Shown in pieces: positions 22,381 through 33,500 of a DNA stretch of 64,000 nucleotides (within the stretch, counting starts at the first letter, position 1; each line of letters begins with the position of its first letter). The stretch is taken from the NCBI GenBank assembly GCA_948567375.1, contig OX419761.1, positions 2,730,501 to 2,794,500 of the forward strand, in the 5' to 3' direction. Below the pieces are notes generated by a model. That model ran no database searches and was not told where the DNA came from. It saw nothing but the letters and a program-made list of their open reading frames with translations. Origin of the DNA: Lunularia cruciata. Taxonomy: Eukaryota; Streptophyta; Marchantiopsida; Lunulariales; Lunulariaceae. The translations under genes and the position numbers were made by a program.

Positions 22381-22690
22381 GCTTCCACCTCATATGCTAG
22401 TGATAGAGATGCTTTGGACTTCATGTGCGGAGCAACACAAGTGGATGCATCTGCAGCAATGACTAGGAGTGCAGTACGTGCTCCTGAGCCTAGAGGAGCA
22501 TCAATGGAGTTGGACCCACAAAGAGGAGAGGTTGGGAGATAGGTCAGACTTCCCCAGTCTTTCATGCTATTTGAGGCATTGCAGACAACATCCATGGTTC
22601 CTAGACGTCCTAGTGTAGGTGTGGTAGGTGGTGATGGAGTGCATGATGGACTACTTGCTAGTCAGCCACCTACTACTACATAGATTGAGT
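22381..22690 (+). pseudogene. Spacer between nucleocapsid and protease
   Basis: Low-complexity Ala/Ser/Pro-type coding in broken frames, aligned with copy C 9640-9870. No domain recognised. Confidence 0.5.
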
Positions 22691-23400
22691 CTAGCACGAT
22701 GTTGAGGGCGGCTCAACTGATTATGCGGTGCCCTTTGTTTTCAATGAGTGACATGTTTACATTGGGAGTTGGCCCAACCCCAATGTTCCGATTGGCTACC
22801 ATGATTTGTGAGAGTAGGGATGATGCAGTTCCTACTACTAGAGCAGAGGTGGTTGGTAGTGGAGCCGACTTGGTTGAGGAGCATGGGATCCATTCAGCGA
22901 CCAGTGGTTTATAGCAGGCAACAATGACTAGACTGGAGGAGTTGCCAGCTAGACCGGCCTTTGAGAGAGCATGGTTCACACTTGGTGTTGTCCTATTGGA
23001 TAACCAGAGGGGGATTTTCTGTTTGGTGGGACCTTCAAGGAAGGTCTATACACCACAGAGAGTCTTGTTAGACTTTGGTGTGCAACCTCTTATGTTGGGG
23101 AAGGCTGCAATTGTCAGTCTAGAGTGACGGAAGACCAATGTGGAGAGGTGTCCATTTCAGATCAAAACATCTTTAGGTGGTGGTTTGACACAATACATCA
23201 CACGTGGGGAGCTTGTAGTCCAGGTTCAGCCTGGTCATCCGACTGATAGCTCAGTGGTGAGAGTTCACGCTATTGCGACAATAGCTGAGTCATATGATGT
23301 GCTAGTTGTGGGAGCAGTGTTATATCCCATGGGTTTCATCATTGACTATTAGGAGTAGACAACCTCCTATAGACCAGGTTGGCAGTCTGGTGAGGGACGG
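22691..23400 (+). pseudogene. Aspartic protease region
   Basis: Frames at 22699-22914, 22924-23127 and 23140-23352 follow each other with stops between (TAG near 22912, TGA near 23125). The catalytic loop at 23065-23100 reads LLDFGVQPLMLGKAA, where retropepsins have D-S/T-G; copy C keeps L-D-S at this place. Flap-side sequence YDVLVVGAVLYPMGF follows. It would cleave the polyprotein, including release of the methyltransferase. It is inactive here. Confidence 0.78.
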
Positions 23401-23760
23401 GTATGTTGCCTACCAATACGCTTCAGTAGTGGCAGTCTTGGCTGACTACAATCCGGGACCATGGCAACATCAGTTTTAGCTTTTAGTGGTGCAATTACTT
23501 GGCCTAGTGACTTGTTGGAGGGGAACGCCCATACAGAGGATACTTAAGTACCAGAGGAGATCACTCGGATTTGGAGTACAAGTGGGATTGTTCCATCCAC
23601 CTTGGATGTTCCATTGTAGAGTTCAGAGGAAGCATTGCAACATCATGCAAATCAGTTGGTGCAACAAGCTTGGAGTGGAGCCTTTGTACCATCAGGAGAT
23701 GAGTGTAAGGATGAGCTTCAGTTGATTACTTTGACACCTCTAGATACCACACTCATTGCT
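23401..23760 (+). pseudogene. Linker before methyltransferase
   Basis: Broken coding aligned with B 5854-5960 and C 8560-8990 (ISWCNKLGVEPLYHQEMS). No known domain; probably an interdomain linker. Confidence 0.5.
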
Positions 23761-24740
23761 TGGCAATATCTAATAGAGAGAATATGTCTATTGGAGTTGT
23801 TTGGTGGGATTAGCACCAAACTAGCTACGGTATTACAAGCGGGTATATGAGTACAGAGGTACTTGTATGTAGAGAGAGATGAGACTGCTAGGCAAGTCTC
23901 TCTACATCATGTGGCACACTTGGCCTATCGATATCCGGAGTTATTACCAATGTCAGCAGTCAGAGGTTACCAAAAGGCCCTACCAACAAACATTTCCTTA
24001 TTGGGGATGCATGATCTGGAGAGACATGGGTTTATTCATTTGGTGATTTCCAGATGGCCATGTCAAGGACATACACGTGTAGGTAGAGGTTTGGGTCTTC
24101 AGGATCCTTGTTTTGGTGTGTTTTGGGAGATGTTATAGATACAACGACATCTCCAGGTTCATCGGTCTATTTCTCCAACTTACCTTTTGGAGAATGCTCC
24201 TTTGATGGGTGATTCTTGCACTAGAGTGGTGGTGAGTACACATCAGGTCCATTCTTGGATGGAACCTATTGTATTGTTAGATGCAGCCTGAGTGGGATCA
24301 CGGGCTCATTGTCTTTGTCTTTGGTGGATGAACGTCTTACCTAGAGAGGTTCTACAACATACTTATGATGGGATTCAACAACTTGACCACATCCTTGTTG
24401 ATGATATCTTGGATGTTGGGTGTCAATCTCAGACAGTGGTAGTGGCTAATAGGTCACCTATGGCAGTGGTGAACCTAGTGGTGGACAGCCTAGAGCCACA
24501 TTTCCCACACTCATGAGTTTCCTAAGCTCTCATGTTTTTCAAGAGGGAGGACCTAGACTTGTTTGGGACTCATAGTTACAGCAGTTGGTGGAGCCCAACG
24601 TTGATGAGAGAGAGTGGGTGATAGGTTTTCACACTGGTATTACCTCTGTTCCAACAGTGTCAGAGGTATCCAAGTGTAAGGTGTTAGATCAGGCTATGGA
24701 CTTGAACTGTTTGACCTAGATTGTGAGCCTTGGCTTGGAA
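23761..24740 (+). pseudogene. C5 cytosine DNA methyltransferase domain in a retrotransposon
   Basis: Roughly 320 codons between protease and RT. Motif I is LLELFGGISTKLATVLQAG at 23788 (S-adenosylmethionine binding). Next comes YLYVERDETARQVSLHH, with the acidic residue expected in motif II. Motif IV is WPCQGHT with the catalytic Cys at 24061. Motif VI is YLLENAPLMGD, with the catalytic Glu at 24190. A motif VIII-like RAHCLCLWW starts at 24301. After a frameshift near 24520, a C-terminal block (EPNVDEREW, then LDQAMDLNCLT) resembles motifs IX-X. Motif order and the small size recall DNMT3/DRM-type or bacterial-type enzymes. Stops at 23848, 24136 and 24289 kill this copy. It would methylate cytosine in DNA. 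Confidence 0.88.
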
Positions 24741-25299
24741 GAGAGCATAGGATGCGCTTGATAGGCATCACCACTTGGACACTTATGAGCCCTATGCCTA
24801 TCAAGACAATTTAGGCACATGCTGGGGGCAATGGACCAAGTGGACATGGTATTCTTGAGACACAACCAATAGCTATTAGGGAGAGTGGCCTACTTGGAGT
24901 CCATCCAGGTGAGCGTGTGCTACTTGGAGTACACCCTTGGTCCACTTGGGATGCATCTTGAGGACGTGTGGAGCTTGCAACCAGAGTGGAGGGAGTTTTT
25001 CACACAAAGGTTGGGACCTCTAATGGTCGGGAGCATGACACTATTGCTCCCAAGGGCCCAGTGTAGCAGCCAGTCAGTATGTCTTCCACTCCTACTATAG
25101 TTATAGAGGATACTTGGGAGCCAGATCTTGGACCCAAGCTTACTAGAGAGGAAAAATGGAGGGTTTGGAGGTTTTTTGAGGAGCCACACAAGTTGTTTTG
25201 CCTTCAGTATGAAGGTTTTAGGTGCTCTAAAGGGACATGGTTTACTGATTGAGCTGACTAGCAATACACCAGTTTTCTGACATCCTTATCAATATAGTG
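24741..25299 (+). pseudogene. Linker between methyltransferase and RT
   Basis: Broken coding in several frames. A conserved lead-in to gypsy RT is seen near 25090-25300 (EDTWEPDLGPKLTREEKWRVW in pieces). No separate domain recognised. Confidence 0.45.
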
Positions 25300-26120
25300 A
25301 GATGGAGAGAACATTGATTCAGAACCGGAGTAGTGACCTTTTTTAGGCTGGTTTGATGGAGGTTTCACATGGAGAGTATGCATCAACGACAGTGATGCCA
25401 GCCAAGAAGGATATGCATGGCAACTACACAAATAGGTAGATGTGTGGAGATTACCGTCTTATCAACCAAAAGACCAGGGCTGATTGGTATGCCATGCCTA
25501 CACCAAAGGAGATTTTTGATGTGATTGGGTATGCAAAGGTCTTCAATACTTTAGATCTTTGAGCGGGATATCATCAATTGCCGATCAAAGAGGAAGATAA
25601 GTCTAAGACAACATTTTGGGCTATTGATCCTCACGGAAAGGATGTGTTATATCAGTGGAGATTCTTACCATTTGGGTTTAAGAATGCTCCTGCTGAGTTC
25701 CAGAGGGTCATGGATAGGATCCTAGTTGGATTGGATTTTGCTCGGTGTTATATTGATGACATTTTGGTCTATAGCACTACTATGGAGTAGCATGAGTGAC
25801 AGTCGTTGAAGGTGTTTGAGAGGTTGAGATCTCATGGACTCAAATTACATCTTGGGAAGTGTAGGTTCTTCCACAAACAGGTTGAGTATTTGGGTCAAAC
25901 TATTTACCCCGGAGGACTTGGTGTTCAGCAGACCAAGGTAGAGGCTATTGCGCACATTCCTTGACTATGGATGTGAGCAAAGTGCAAGCATTCCTTGGGT
26001 TGGTGAACTTCTATCGCTACTATGTTAGAGATTTAGTGCCATTGCCAAGGCCTTGAAAAAGCTGACCAAGCTTACACAAGAGTGGTGTTGGGGAGATGAG
26101 CAAGAGAGAGCTTTTGTAGA
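25300..26120 (+). pseudogene. Reverse transcriptase of family M
   Basis: Fingers and palm at 25390-25790: MPAKKDMHGNY, MCGDYRLINQKT, YHQLPIKEEDKSKTTFW, WRFLPFGFKNAPAEFQRVMD and the catalytic CYIDDILVYS near 25750. The thumb follows (LRSHGLKLHLGKCRFF, VEYLGQTIYPGG). In-frame stops near 25436, 25559 and 25788 and a shift near 25965 disable it. It copies element RNA into DNA. Placement before RNase H and integrase is the gypsy order. Confidence 0.92.
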
Positions 26121-26149
26121 GCTCAAGGAGAGGTTTACATCTGCTCATA

Positions 26150-26560
26150 TTTTGAGGAGACCGATCAGAGGATGACAATTTCAAGTTCATATTGATTGGA
26201 GTATGTTTGGGCTTGGAGCAGTGCTCACCTAGCATGATGATGAGGGGAAGGAGTTTGTGGTGGCCTGTGCTAGTTGTTCTAACAATTCAGCAGAGGCAAA
26301 ATATGTTCATATGAGGGAGAGTGCTTGGCAGCAGTTTGGGCAATAGCACATTTCCGATGTTACCTATTTGGTAACCCCTTCACTCTCATCACTGATCATC
26401 AGCCACTGAAGTGGTCAATGGAGTCCGACAAGCTTTCAAGGAAGCTTGCACAATGGGCTCTAATTTTACAAGAGTATGATTTCACGGTTGTTCACAAACC
26501 TGGAGTGGTGAACCGTGATGCAAATGGGTTGAGTAGAAACCCATGTCCCAACCAGCAGGA
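26150..26560 (+). pseudogene. RNase H of family M
   Basis: The frame 26325-26897 starts in the domain: AAVWAIAHFRCYLFGNPFTLITDHQPLKW, with the Asp of TDH as a conserved acidic position, then SRKLAQWALILQEYDFTVVHKPGVVNRDANGLSR. This is the typical gypsy RNase H end. The N-terminal part (about 26160-26320) is in decayed frames. Confidence 0.9.
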
Positions 26561-26839
26561 TCAGACCGGAGCACGTTGGCATGGTGAGACAAATGAGGAG
26601 ATGGTGCTAGGTTGGCATGCATCGGCCTTTCTATGTATATTTTCAGAGGCTTTGGTAGTATCTCTCTTAGCGCATACAAGAGGAGTTATTGAGGTCATAG
26701 ATCTAGAGAGTGAAGATATTGGTACAGTTCAACAAGACATTCATGATGATGTCTTAGTGATGGACTATCTCTGCACTAGTGTTGTGGGTGGCACAGTTGG
26801 AGCCAAGGAGAGAGACCGTGTTCTTCAACAAGCTAGACG

Positions 26840-27560
26840 TTTAGATTGGAGGGCAGACACCTTTTGCGTCTATGGGAGGATGGTAGAGTGCAGGTAGTAC
26901 CACTTCCATCTCAGAGACCACAGTTGATCCGTCATGCTCATGAGGAGCTAGGACATTTTGGAGTCAAATGTACATATAGCCTACTCCAGAGTAGCGCGGT
27001 ATGCAGACCGAGGTATAGCAGTTTGTTGCCAGATGTGTGGTCTATGACCAAGTTAGAGCATCATTCAATGCTCCTACACCACAATCACACCCATTACCTA
27101 TCATGGGGAGTGGGTTACCGTTGGAGTTTGGACTTTGCCGGACTTTTATTGCTGATTGTGAGACATCATTGATATGTTTGGTGATGGTGGAGCACTTCTC
27201 CAAGTGGATTGAGTTGGTGGCACTTCCTGACAAGTCTAGTGAAGGTACAACTTACTCATTCCTCAATCAAGTTCTTAGTCATTTTGGTGCACCAGCTGAG
27301 GTTTTGATTGATCAAGGTACAATGTTCTTGGCAGAGTTTCAGGTCTTGTATGACAAGGCTTTGATTGATCACCATACTACCTCCAGAGATCACCCTGAGG
27401 CAGATGGCTTAGCAGAGAGAGTGGTTCAGACGGTGAAGAGAGGATTGCAAAAGATCGTTTGTAAAGACGCCACTTGGGAGATTGGGATCTCCAGTTACCT
27501 TGGTTGGCCATGGGCTATCGGTTCAGCTGGCAAGCCTCCTTAGCATCCTTCTCTCTATAA
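26840..27560 (+). pseudogene. Integrase zinc-binding and catalytic core of family M
   Basis: The zinc domain is near 26930-27060 (RHAHEELGHFG, then CCQMCG). The core has its first acidic residue in RWSLDFAG near 27120 (another frame), its second in LIDQGTMF near 27310 and its Glu in GLAERVVQTVKRGL near 27410. All three catalytic positions survive, although frameshifts near 26895 and 27130 separate them. It would join element DNA to the host genome. Confidence 0.9.
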
Positions 27561-28139
27561 TTTCTACTCTATGGATGAGATCCAGATTTACTTGCAGCCA
27601 TTGGTCGAGATGCTACTGTAGTTTTGAACTTGGATGACCCCAATGTATGAGTGAGCGCATGTTCTCAAAGGGCAGAGATCTTTCGGAGAGTTATGCCAAT
27701 GGCCATTAAGAACTTGGTAGTTGCTCAGCATAGAGATACTTTATGCTATGCTACCATTTGAGGAGGAGGTTATAAACCCTTGATCCGTCAATTTCATCCA
27801 AGAGACTATGTATATCTACAACAGACAACACCAACAACACTTGATGTTTTGATAGGCCGCACTATCTTGAGAGTGTGTGAGGTTTTTCCATCTAGAGTCC
27901 TTGTGTTAGAAGGACATGATGGTGTTGTTTGGAAGGATCATGTGCGCAATTGTGCGCCATGCCACCTCCCAAACATTGATGGTACTATGGACCCAAGCTT
28001 GGCACTTGTACGTGCAGGTTTGAGGTGTATGTTATGTGGCTCTTCTGGTGGAGCTACTACTTTGAGAGGATGGCATATGGCATGTATAACTCCTTCCCTC
28101 ATGGTGGTTCCTCAAGGACAATGGTTATGTCCGTGATGT
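27561..28139 (+). pseudogene. Integrase tail ending in a PHD-like finger
   Basis: Frame 27780-28136. First comes a gypsy-type tail (RQFHPRDYVYLQQ, LRVCEVFPSRVLVLEGHDG, VWKDHVRNCAPCHLP). A zinc finger follows at 28026-28139: CMLCGSS, GWHMACITPSL, PQGQWLCP, a TGA, then Cys. The C-x2-C, W-H-x2-C and W-x-C-P-x-C spacing is that of a PHD finger. The second zinc pair (C-x2-C before the Trp) is missing, apparently by a small deletion. PHD fingers read histone H3 tails. Here the finger occupies the place where chromoviruses carry a chromodomain, suggesting targeting of integration. Confidence 0.78.
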
Positions 28140-28300
28140 ACTTGACCTATAGCTAGTTCATTCTTTATATGGTATAGATTGCAGACTGGCGACTAACGAT
28201 GGGGCTCCATAGCACCCGGCCTCCTGATCTTTGCCCATTATAGGGTATACCATATACTTAGAGTAGATGGCTATATGGGGTTAAAGGGACCTAACCACCA

Positions 28301-28314
28301 GCTAGGGGGGCGAT
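28301..28314 (+). other. Purine-rich tract, possible polypurine tract
   Basis: GCTAGGGGGGCGAT lies immediately before TGTGGCACTTT. It resembles a polypurine tract, but the LTR defined by copies A, B and C starts 108 bp further on, so the exact LTR edge is uncertain. Confidence 0.5.
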
Positions 28315-28421
28315 TGTGGCACTTTAGAGCCTATGTATGACTTATGTGTGAGTTGTGCTTCTATAGTGTATGATGTTGACAGCAATGTATGTTGTGTAGC
28401 GATGTATATACACACGACAAC
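28315..28421 (+). repeat. Repeat R1 before the 3' LTR
   Basis: About 107 bp beginning TGTGGCACTTTAGAGCC. It is repeated at 28871-28974 directly after the LTR (556-bp offset) with few differences. Confidence 0.85.
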
Positions 28422-28868
28422 TATCACGCCATTTGTAGTGTCGCATCTAGATGCTCGGAGACTAGAGTTCCAGTGAAAGTAGTTAGAGTTATTTCAGTAG
28501 TTTCTCAAAGACTACTTTTTGACAGTCAAATTTTGTGTTTGGGGTATTGACTTCACGGTGGGGCCCACCATCACTTTGCACCATTTGCACTGTTGAGTGT
28601 GCCGTTAGGGACCATTAGGGTGTCAAACCTAGCTCAAGTCTAGGGGGTATACTTTCAAAGTGCAGCTCTAGAGAGCTCACTTCTCTGATGTTGAGCCTTC
28701 GAGTTCCTAGCTATGGTGGATAGAGGCCGGCGAGTGTCACTTGGATTCTCTATGCTGGAGTGGGTGTGGCTTGACTGTAATCAGTGCCTAGTTGTTGGAA
28801 ATTTATAGAGTGACAGATCAAGTACTGATTTGAGTTGAGTTGAGTTGAGAGTGGTAAACAATCTGATT
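28422..28868 (+). repeat. Family M 3' LTR of copy A
   Basis: Aligned with 19231-19682. Its first bases read TATCACGCC instead of TGTCACGCC, and the final CA of the left LTR is missing: it passes straight into repeat R2. Confidence 0.87.
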
Positions 28869-28870
28869 AT

Positions 28871-28974
28871 TGTGGCACTTTAGAGCCTATGTATGACTTA
28901 TGTGTGAGTTGTGCTTCTATAGTGTTTGATGTTGAGAGCAATGTATGTTGTGTAGAGATGTATATACGCACAAC
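28871..28974 (+). repeat. Repeat R2 after the 3' LTR
   Basis: Second copy of R1, giving the order R1-LTR-R2. It could be the start of a further tandem LTR unit, or a duplicated 3' untranslated piece. Confidence 0.8.
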
Positions 28975-28984
28975 ACATAATATA

Positions 28985-30540
28985 TTATTATCATCCATGA
29001 CAAAATGGATTAAAAAAAACTTGGATCATATTGACTTCAAACAAACTTAAGTCTTTCCAACACAATTGCCAACCATTACTTAAAAATTTGAGAATAATGT
29101 TGATAAATAGTTATGATCTTTGTTGTTTGGTACATATTGCTTTGGATGGGATGTGGTAGATGATCCAAAGTATACAATGAAATTTTTTATCAAGTATTTC
29201 TATGATCTTGAAGGTTTTGGTGTTGATCAACATGATGATCTTACATTTTTTATGGGCATAAGTCTCATGCTCTTTGTCATGAATTAATGGATAAAGAGAT
29301 TTTAGAGAACAACTATTGCAATGTTCATAGCATGTGTCTTCAGTATTTGTATAATGCACTTTGGTGTGCAAATAAAAATTGATAAGAGGCAAGAACAAGT
29401 AAGTTTAACCTTCTACTTCAACATCTACTCATTCAGTTGGATAACTCAACCAAAGACAGTGGAAATTAGCTTGTTATGGTTTTCATGAGTGAACTTGTTA
29501 TTAAAACCATTGTAATAACTATTGAGATAGCTACTCTTATGGTTGATCATACTTACCATATGATTGATACTTTTTTTCCAAAATATATAAAGCTCTTATT
29601 AATAGAGGTACCTTATACAACTCTTTTCTCAAATATATCAAGTATACATCAAATATATCAAAGCAATTCCTTCCTTCATGCAAGATGTTGCTTATATAGA
29701 TCTTATGTATCTAAGATGACAGTTCAATCTTTCACAATAGCTTTTTGCTTTTTCTATGCAAGGTAATATTCCATATCCCAAGTGAGAAAGAGTGACCACA
29801 TATCTTGGTTACTTATAGAATATAGATCAGTATAGAAGAGGAAGCATCCTAATTCCAAGACAAACTTTTCTACATTGTTACCTTTTGGTGAACATGTTTA
29901 CAAAGCTCTGATCTATGTACACCAAAATCTGCATAAATACTTATTTACCTCAAGAACTGTCAAACATTTGAGGGAGATTAAAGATGACTTTGATGGGAAG
30001 TAATACCACAACCTAGAATATGTTATTCCATTTTGGGAGAAATTACTCAAACTTCTTCAAACTCTAGGGAGTGCTTGCATGGAAGCTTATTGAAGAACTT
30101 GAAAAACTCCACAAGATTTTTAGTGGTCTACCAAATGAACAATTATACATTGACTTTGTAATATTAGAGGATATAATTGAGAAAATAATGCACATCTTTT
30201 TACTTGTGGAATATTTTCCCATGAGAAAACTCATGTGTGGACTAAAATAACACTTGCTTCAGTATTAATAGGAGAAAGGATCCATCAACTACAACAAATT
30301 TCAATGGAATAGTTGCACCATGCAACTAATATGTGGAGAAATACATACTATATACAGAAGTTTTAGGAGAAAGATCCTTCGAATGATGGAAGATCACATC
30401 TTGAGTAGCCTAGTAGAGATAATTTTTTATTCTTTTATATAACTACAGCACATGTTAAAACTAAGCATATCCAAGTACACCAATTTCTAAGACAAATAGC
30501 TCTAGGTTTGTTTGCCCAAGCCCAAGCAAACAATACAAAC
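28985..30540 (+). pseudogene. Old transposon-like remnant right of copy A
   Basis: 29030-29140 is a diverged copy of 19062-19165. Further on, broken frames around 29850-30300 read KHPNSKTN, VPFWEKLLKLLQTLG-like pieces, loosely reminiscent of a hAT transposase C-terminal half. No intact frame and no certain domain; an unrelated ancient repeat is equally possible. Confidence 0.25.
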
Positions 30541-33500
30541 TAGTTAGTGTTAGATAAAATCTTAGTAAGATGTTTTAGTCTTTGGAGACTTTTTCATTTA
30601 CCTAGAAATTATTTTTTATAATTAAAATTACAATTAAAATATATTTTTGCTTTTAATATATTAAAATTTTAAATTAATTTAAAATAAGATAGGAATACCT
30701 ATAATTGCAGACTTTTATCTCAAAATTTAAAACTTATTATATATTTCTTGTCTAATCATATTTAGGTTTTTAGTATCTATTTTTAAATTAAATTATTTAT
30801 TTATAATTTACATGAAAAAAAAAGATAAAATATGAAACATTCTAAATATTCAAATAGTTCAGATTGAAAGTTTAATTCTGATATCTAATTTGTCTATTTT
30901 TGGTTTTAAAATATCTAAAACTTTGGAATAGTCAATAGTCTAAATTTAGCAAATATATTATTAAGGATAATGTGCTTTCAAAGGAGAGCACACTTTTGTC
31001 TTACTTGAAAACGCTATTGTTAGATGGCTAATTTGAGAGAAAGCTTCAACTCAAAGCTTTTTGCTAATCTTCATGTCCCTCTTTTCTTTAGAGGCTTATA
31101 TATCCTCTATTTTTTGTTTTTGTAGTCCTTGAAGTCAAGTTCACAAAATAGCTACATAATTTGAGCATATAACTTTGTTTCAAGATTGAAAACTTTGGAG
31201 GTTATTTTTCATTTGGCTAAGAAGACAAAACATTGGTATTAATACATTCTTTTGAATCATGGATATGTAATCATTTATCCCAAAAAGCTTTTCTAACTTA
31301 GTTGTTATCTTTGTTACTTTTACTACATAATTATTTGAGAATAATAGGGAATATATCACTTTTTACTCTGTTGCTCTTATTAACTAAAATTACAATACTT
31401 GTTCTACAATGATATTTCCAATCAAGCAAAGAGAATTGCTTGACAAGAACTAATAGATCAAACTAGCATTGGCTTATGAGAAGTGTTAAAATCATTTGAG
31501 GAGAAGGAAGAAGTATTTATAAATAGATGTTGTTTAGAGAGCATTATTGAGTGAACTAGAACTCTCAATGAGTATTTTAACAATAGAAATTGATTTATCA
31601 GAAAAGAAGCTACGAGATTGTTGTGAACTTAAAATAGAGCAAATAGAGAAATAGAGCAAGTACATTCACTTCTTTGCTAATGAGTTGGATTTGAAGTTTT
31701 GATAGGAGAAGGATTCAATTCAAATTTAGTGCATTCTCAATTCAAGTTTTCTTTCTTTAATTCATTGGACGATTTACCTTTCATATTTTTTATTATTCTA
31801 TTCATATAGTTATCAATCTACTCCTTTCAATTAATGACATATATAGATCTACTATTCCACTCTTCTACCATTTATCAAGCATAATTTTGGAAGCATACTA
31901 AAAGATAATATAACATTAGAGTAGAGAAAAACTTAATTTCTTAAAAAACTTACTTTTCTATAAGAGATTCACTTCTACTTAAGAAAATCAATTTTCTCCA
32001 ACAAACTCACTTTCTTTATGAAACTCAATTTTCTCAAGGAAACTCAATTTGTGTAGATGAACATCAGAATTTCATTTCCAAATAATTTTGTTCATAAAAT
32101 TAGCTCCTATATGTTAGGAACCCCATTTTCTGAGTATATTTTAAACTGAATTGTGCACAAAAAATTCAATTTTAAGTGCAAATTAGCTTGGAAACTGAGT
32201 GCATTTTTGGAAATTTAAGTTTCAAGATGAGCTTTTCATAAAAAAGAACATTTCTTTCAAGGAAATTGAGTTTCAAAGCATAATAAAAAGAACATTTCTT
32301 TCAAGGAAATTGAGTTTCAACTTGGAAACACATCTTGTATTTGGAAACACAATTTTCAAGCAATGGTTAGCACATGAACTTGTTTTATGAAAGAAACTTA
32401 ATTCTCATAGCACACTATAATGAATTTTTGGAAGAAATTTTTTTTAAGATATAAATCTCTTGTTGTTTGTATATTAGAACCTTTGTTTCCTATAAATCTT
32501 ATCACATAATTAGACTTTTGAGAAGGAATTCAATCTTTAGAGCTCTTCTAGACTGAATTCTTCAAAGACTTAAAACCATTTTAGGTAACATAAATTTTGT
32601 TTCTACTTGACCTTCAAAAATCAATTTCTACTAGGATAATCAATGTTCAAGGTGAGATTTTCACCAAAAAACAATCTTTTTAAAGAAAACCAAGTTTCTT
32701 AGTGAGCTTCTTTATCTAGTTTGTGCTTAGAAACTCACTTCCCACAGTGAGATTTGAACAAAGAGCCATTATTTGAAGGAAGTTGAGTTCACGCTCATCC
32801 TTTGAAATTCAACTTGTATTTACAAAATTCGTTTTCAGAGTGCAGTATGCTCATGAATTGGATATCAATAGAGAAAAATCATTTTTATAGCATTTTTACA
32901 GAAATTTTTTTGCCAGAAACCTAATTTTTATGCCATTATTTTCCTATTACTTGGATGTTAGAATCTTAGTATTTTACAAATATTTCCATATAAATTAGAA
33001 TTTTAAAGGAAAATCAGTTTATATGCACTTCAAGATTAAATATGAAAGGAATAAAAATCATTTTAAGTAAAGAACTGAGTTTTCACTTGAACTTGATTCA
33101 TAATGAAAGACTAAATTTCCACGATGAGGTTTGTTTATAAAACCATGTTCTCTTAACTAAGTTTCCAATTGGGCTTTTTTACTTAATTTGTACCTGGAAA
33201 CTGAGTTGTAATTTTTTTTTCATATAAAACCATATTTTGTAAAGGAAAATGAATGTCTTAGTGAGCTAGGAACTCAAATTTCCATTATAAGACTGATGTT
33301 TAAAATTTTGAGCTTGGAAACTCAATATTTCAGTGGAATCAGAGTTTCCAAGTACAAGCCTAGTTCCAATTGGAAACTCAATTTCAAAGGTGACATTAGA
33401 CAATAAAAAATAATTTAAAGCAAATTAAATTTCCAATTAAGCCTAGAAATTGCATTTTATACAAGAAAGTAGAGTTTCCAAGATGGATTTTACACATGAA

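Larger units (their letters stand above)
19231..28868 (+). mobile_element. Family M gypsy element, copy A, with methyltransferase and PHD
   Basis: Longest copy of the family, about 9.6 kb between LTRs, plus strand. The order is LTR, 1.2-kb leader, gag, CCHC knuckles, protease, C5 cytosine methyltransferase, RT, RNase H, integrase, integrase tail with PHD finger, purine-rich tract, 108-bp unit and LTR. RT before integrase makes it Ty3/gypsy, yet it has no chromodomain: a PHD-type finger takes that C-terminal place. Dozens of stops and several shifts make this copy inactive, and about 135 bp replace part of a CCHC knuckle. Left and right LTRs have diverged by several percent, so the insertion is old. 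Confidence 0.92.

Noticed and set aside
28315-28974. R1 and R2 as target duplications
   Set aside because: 107 bp is far too long for an LTR element, and R1 lies inside the element's 3' region.
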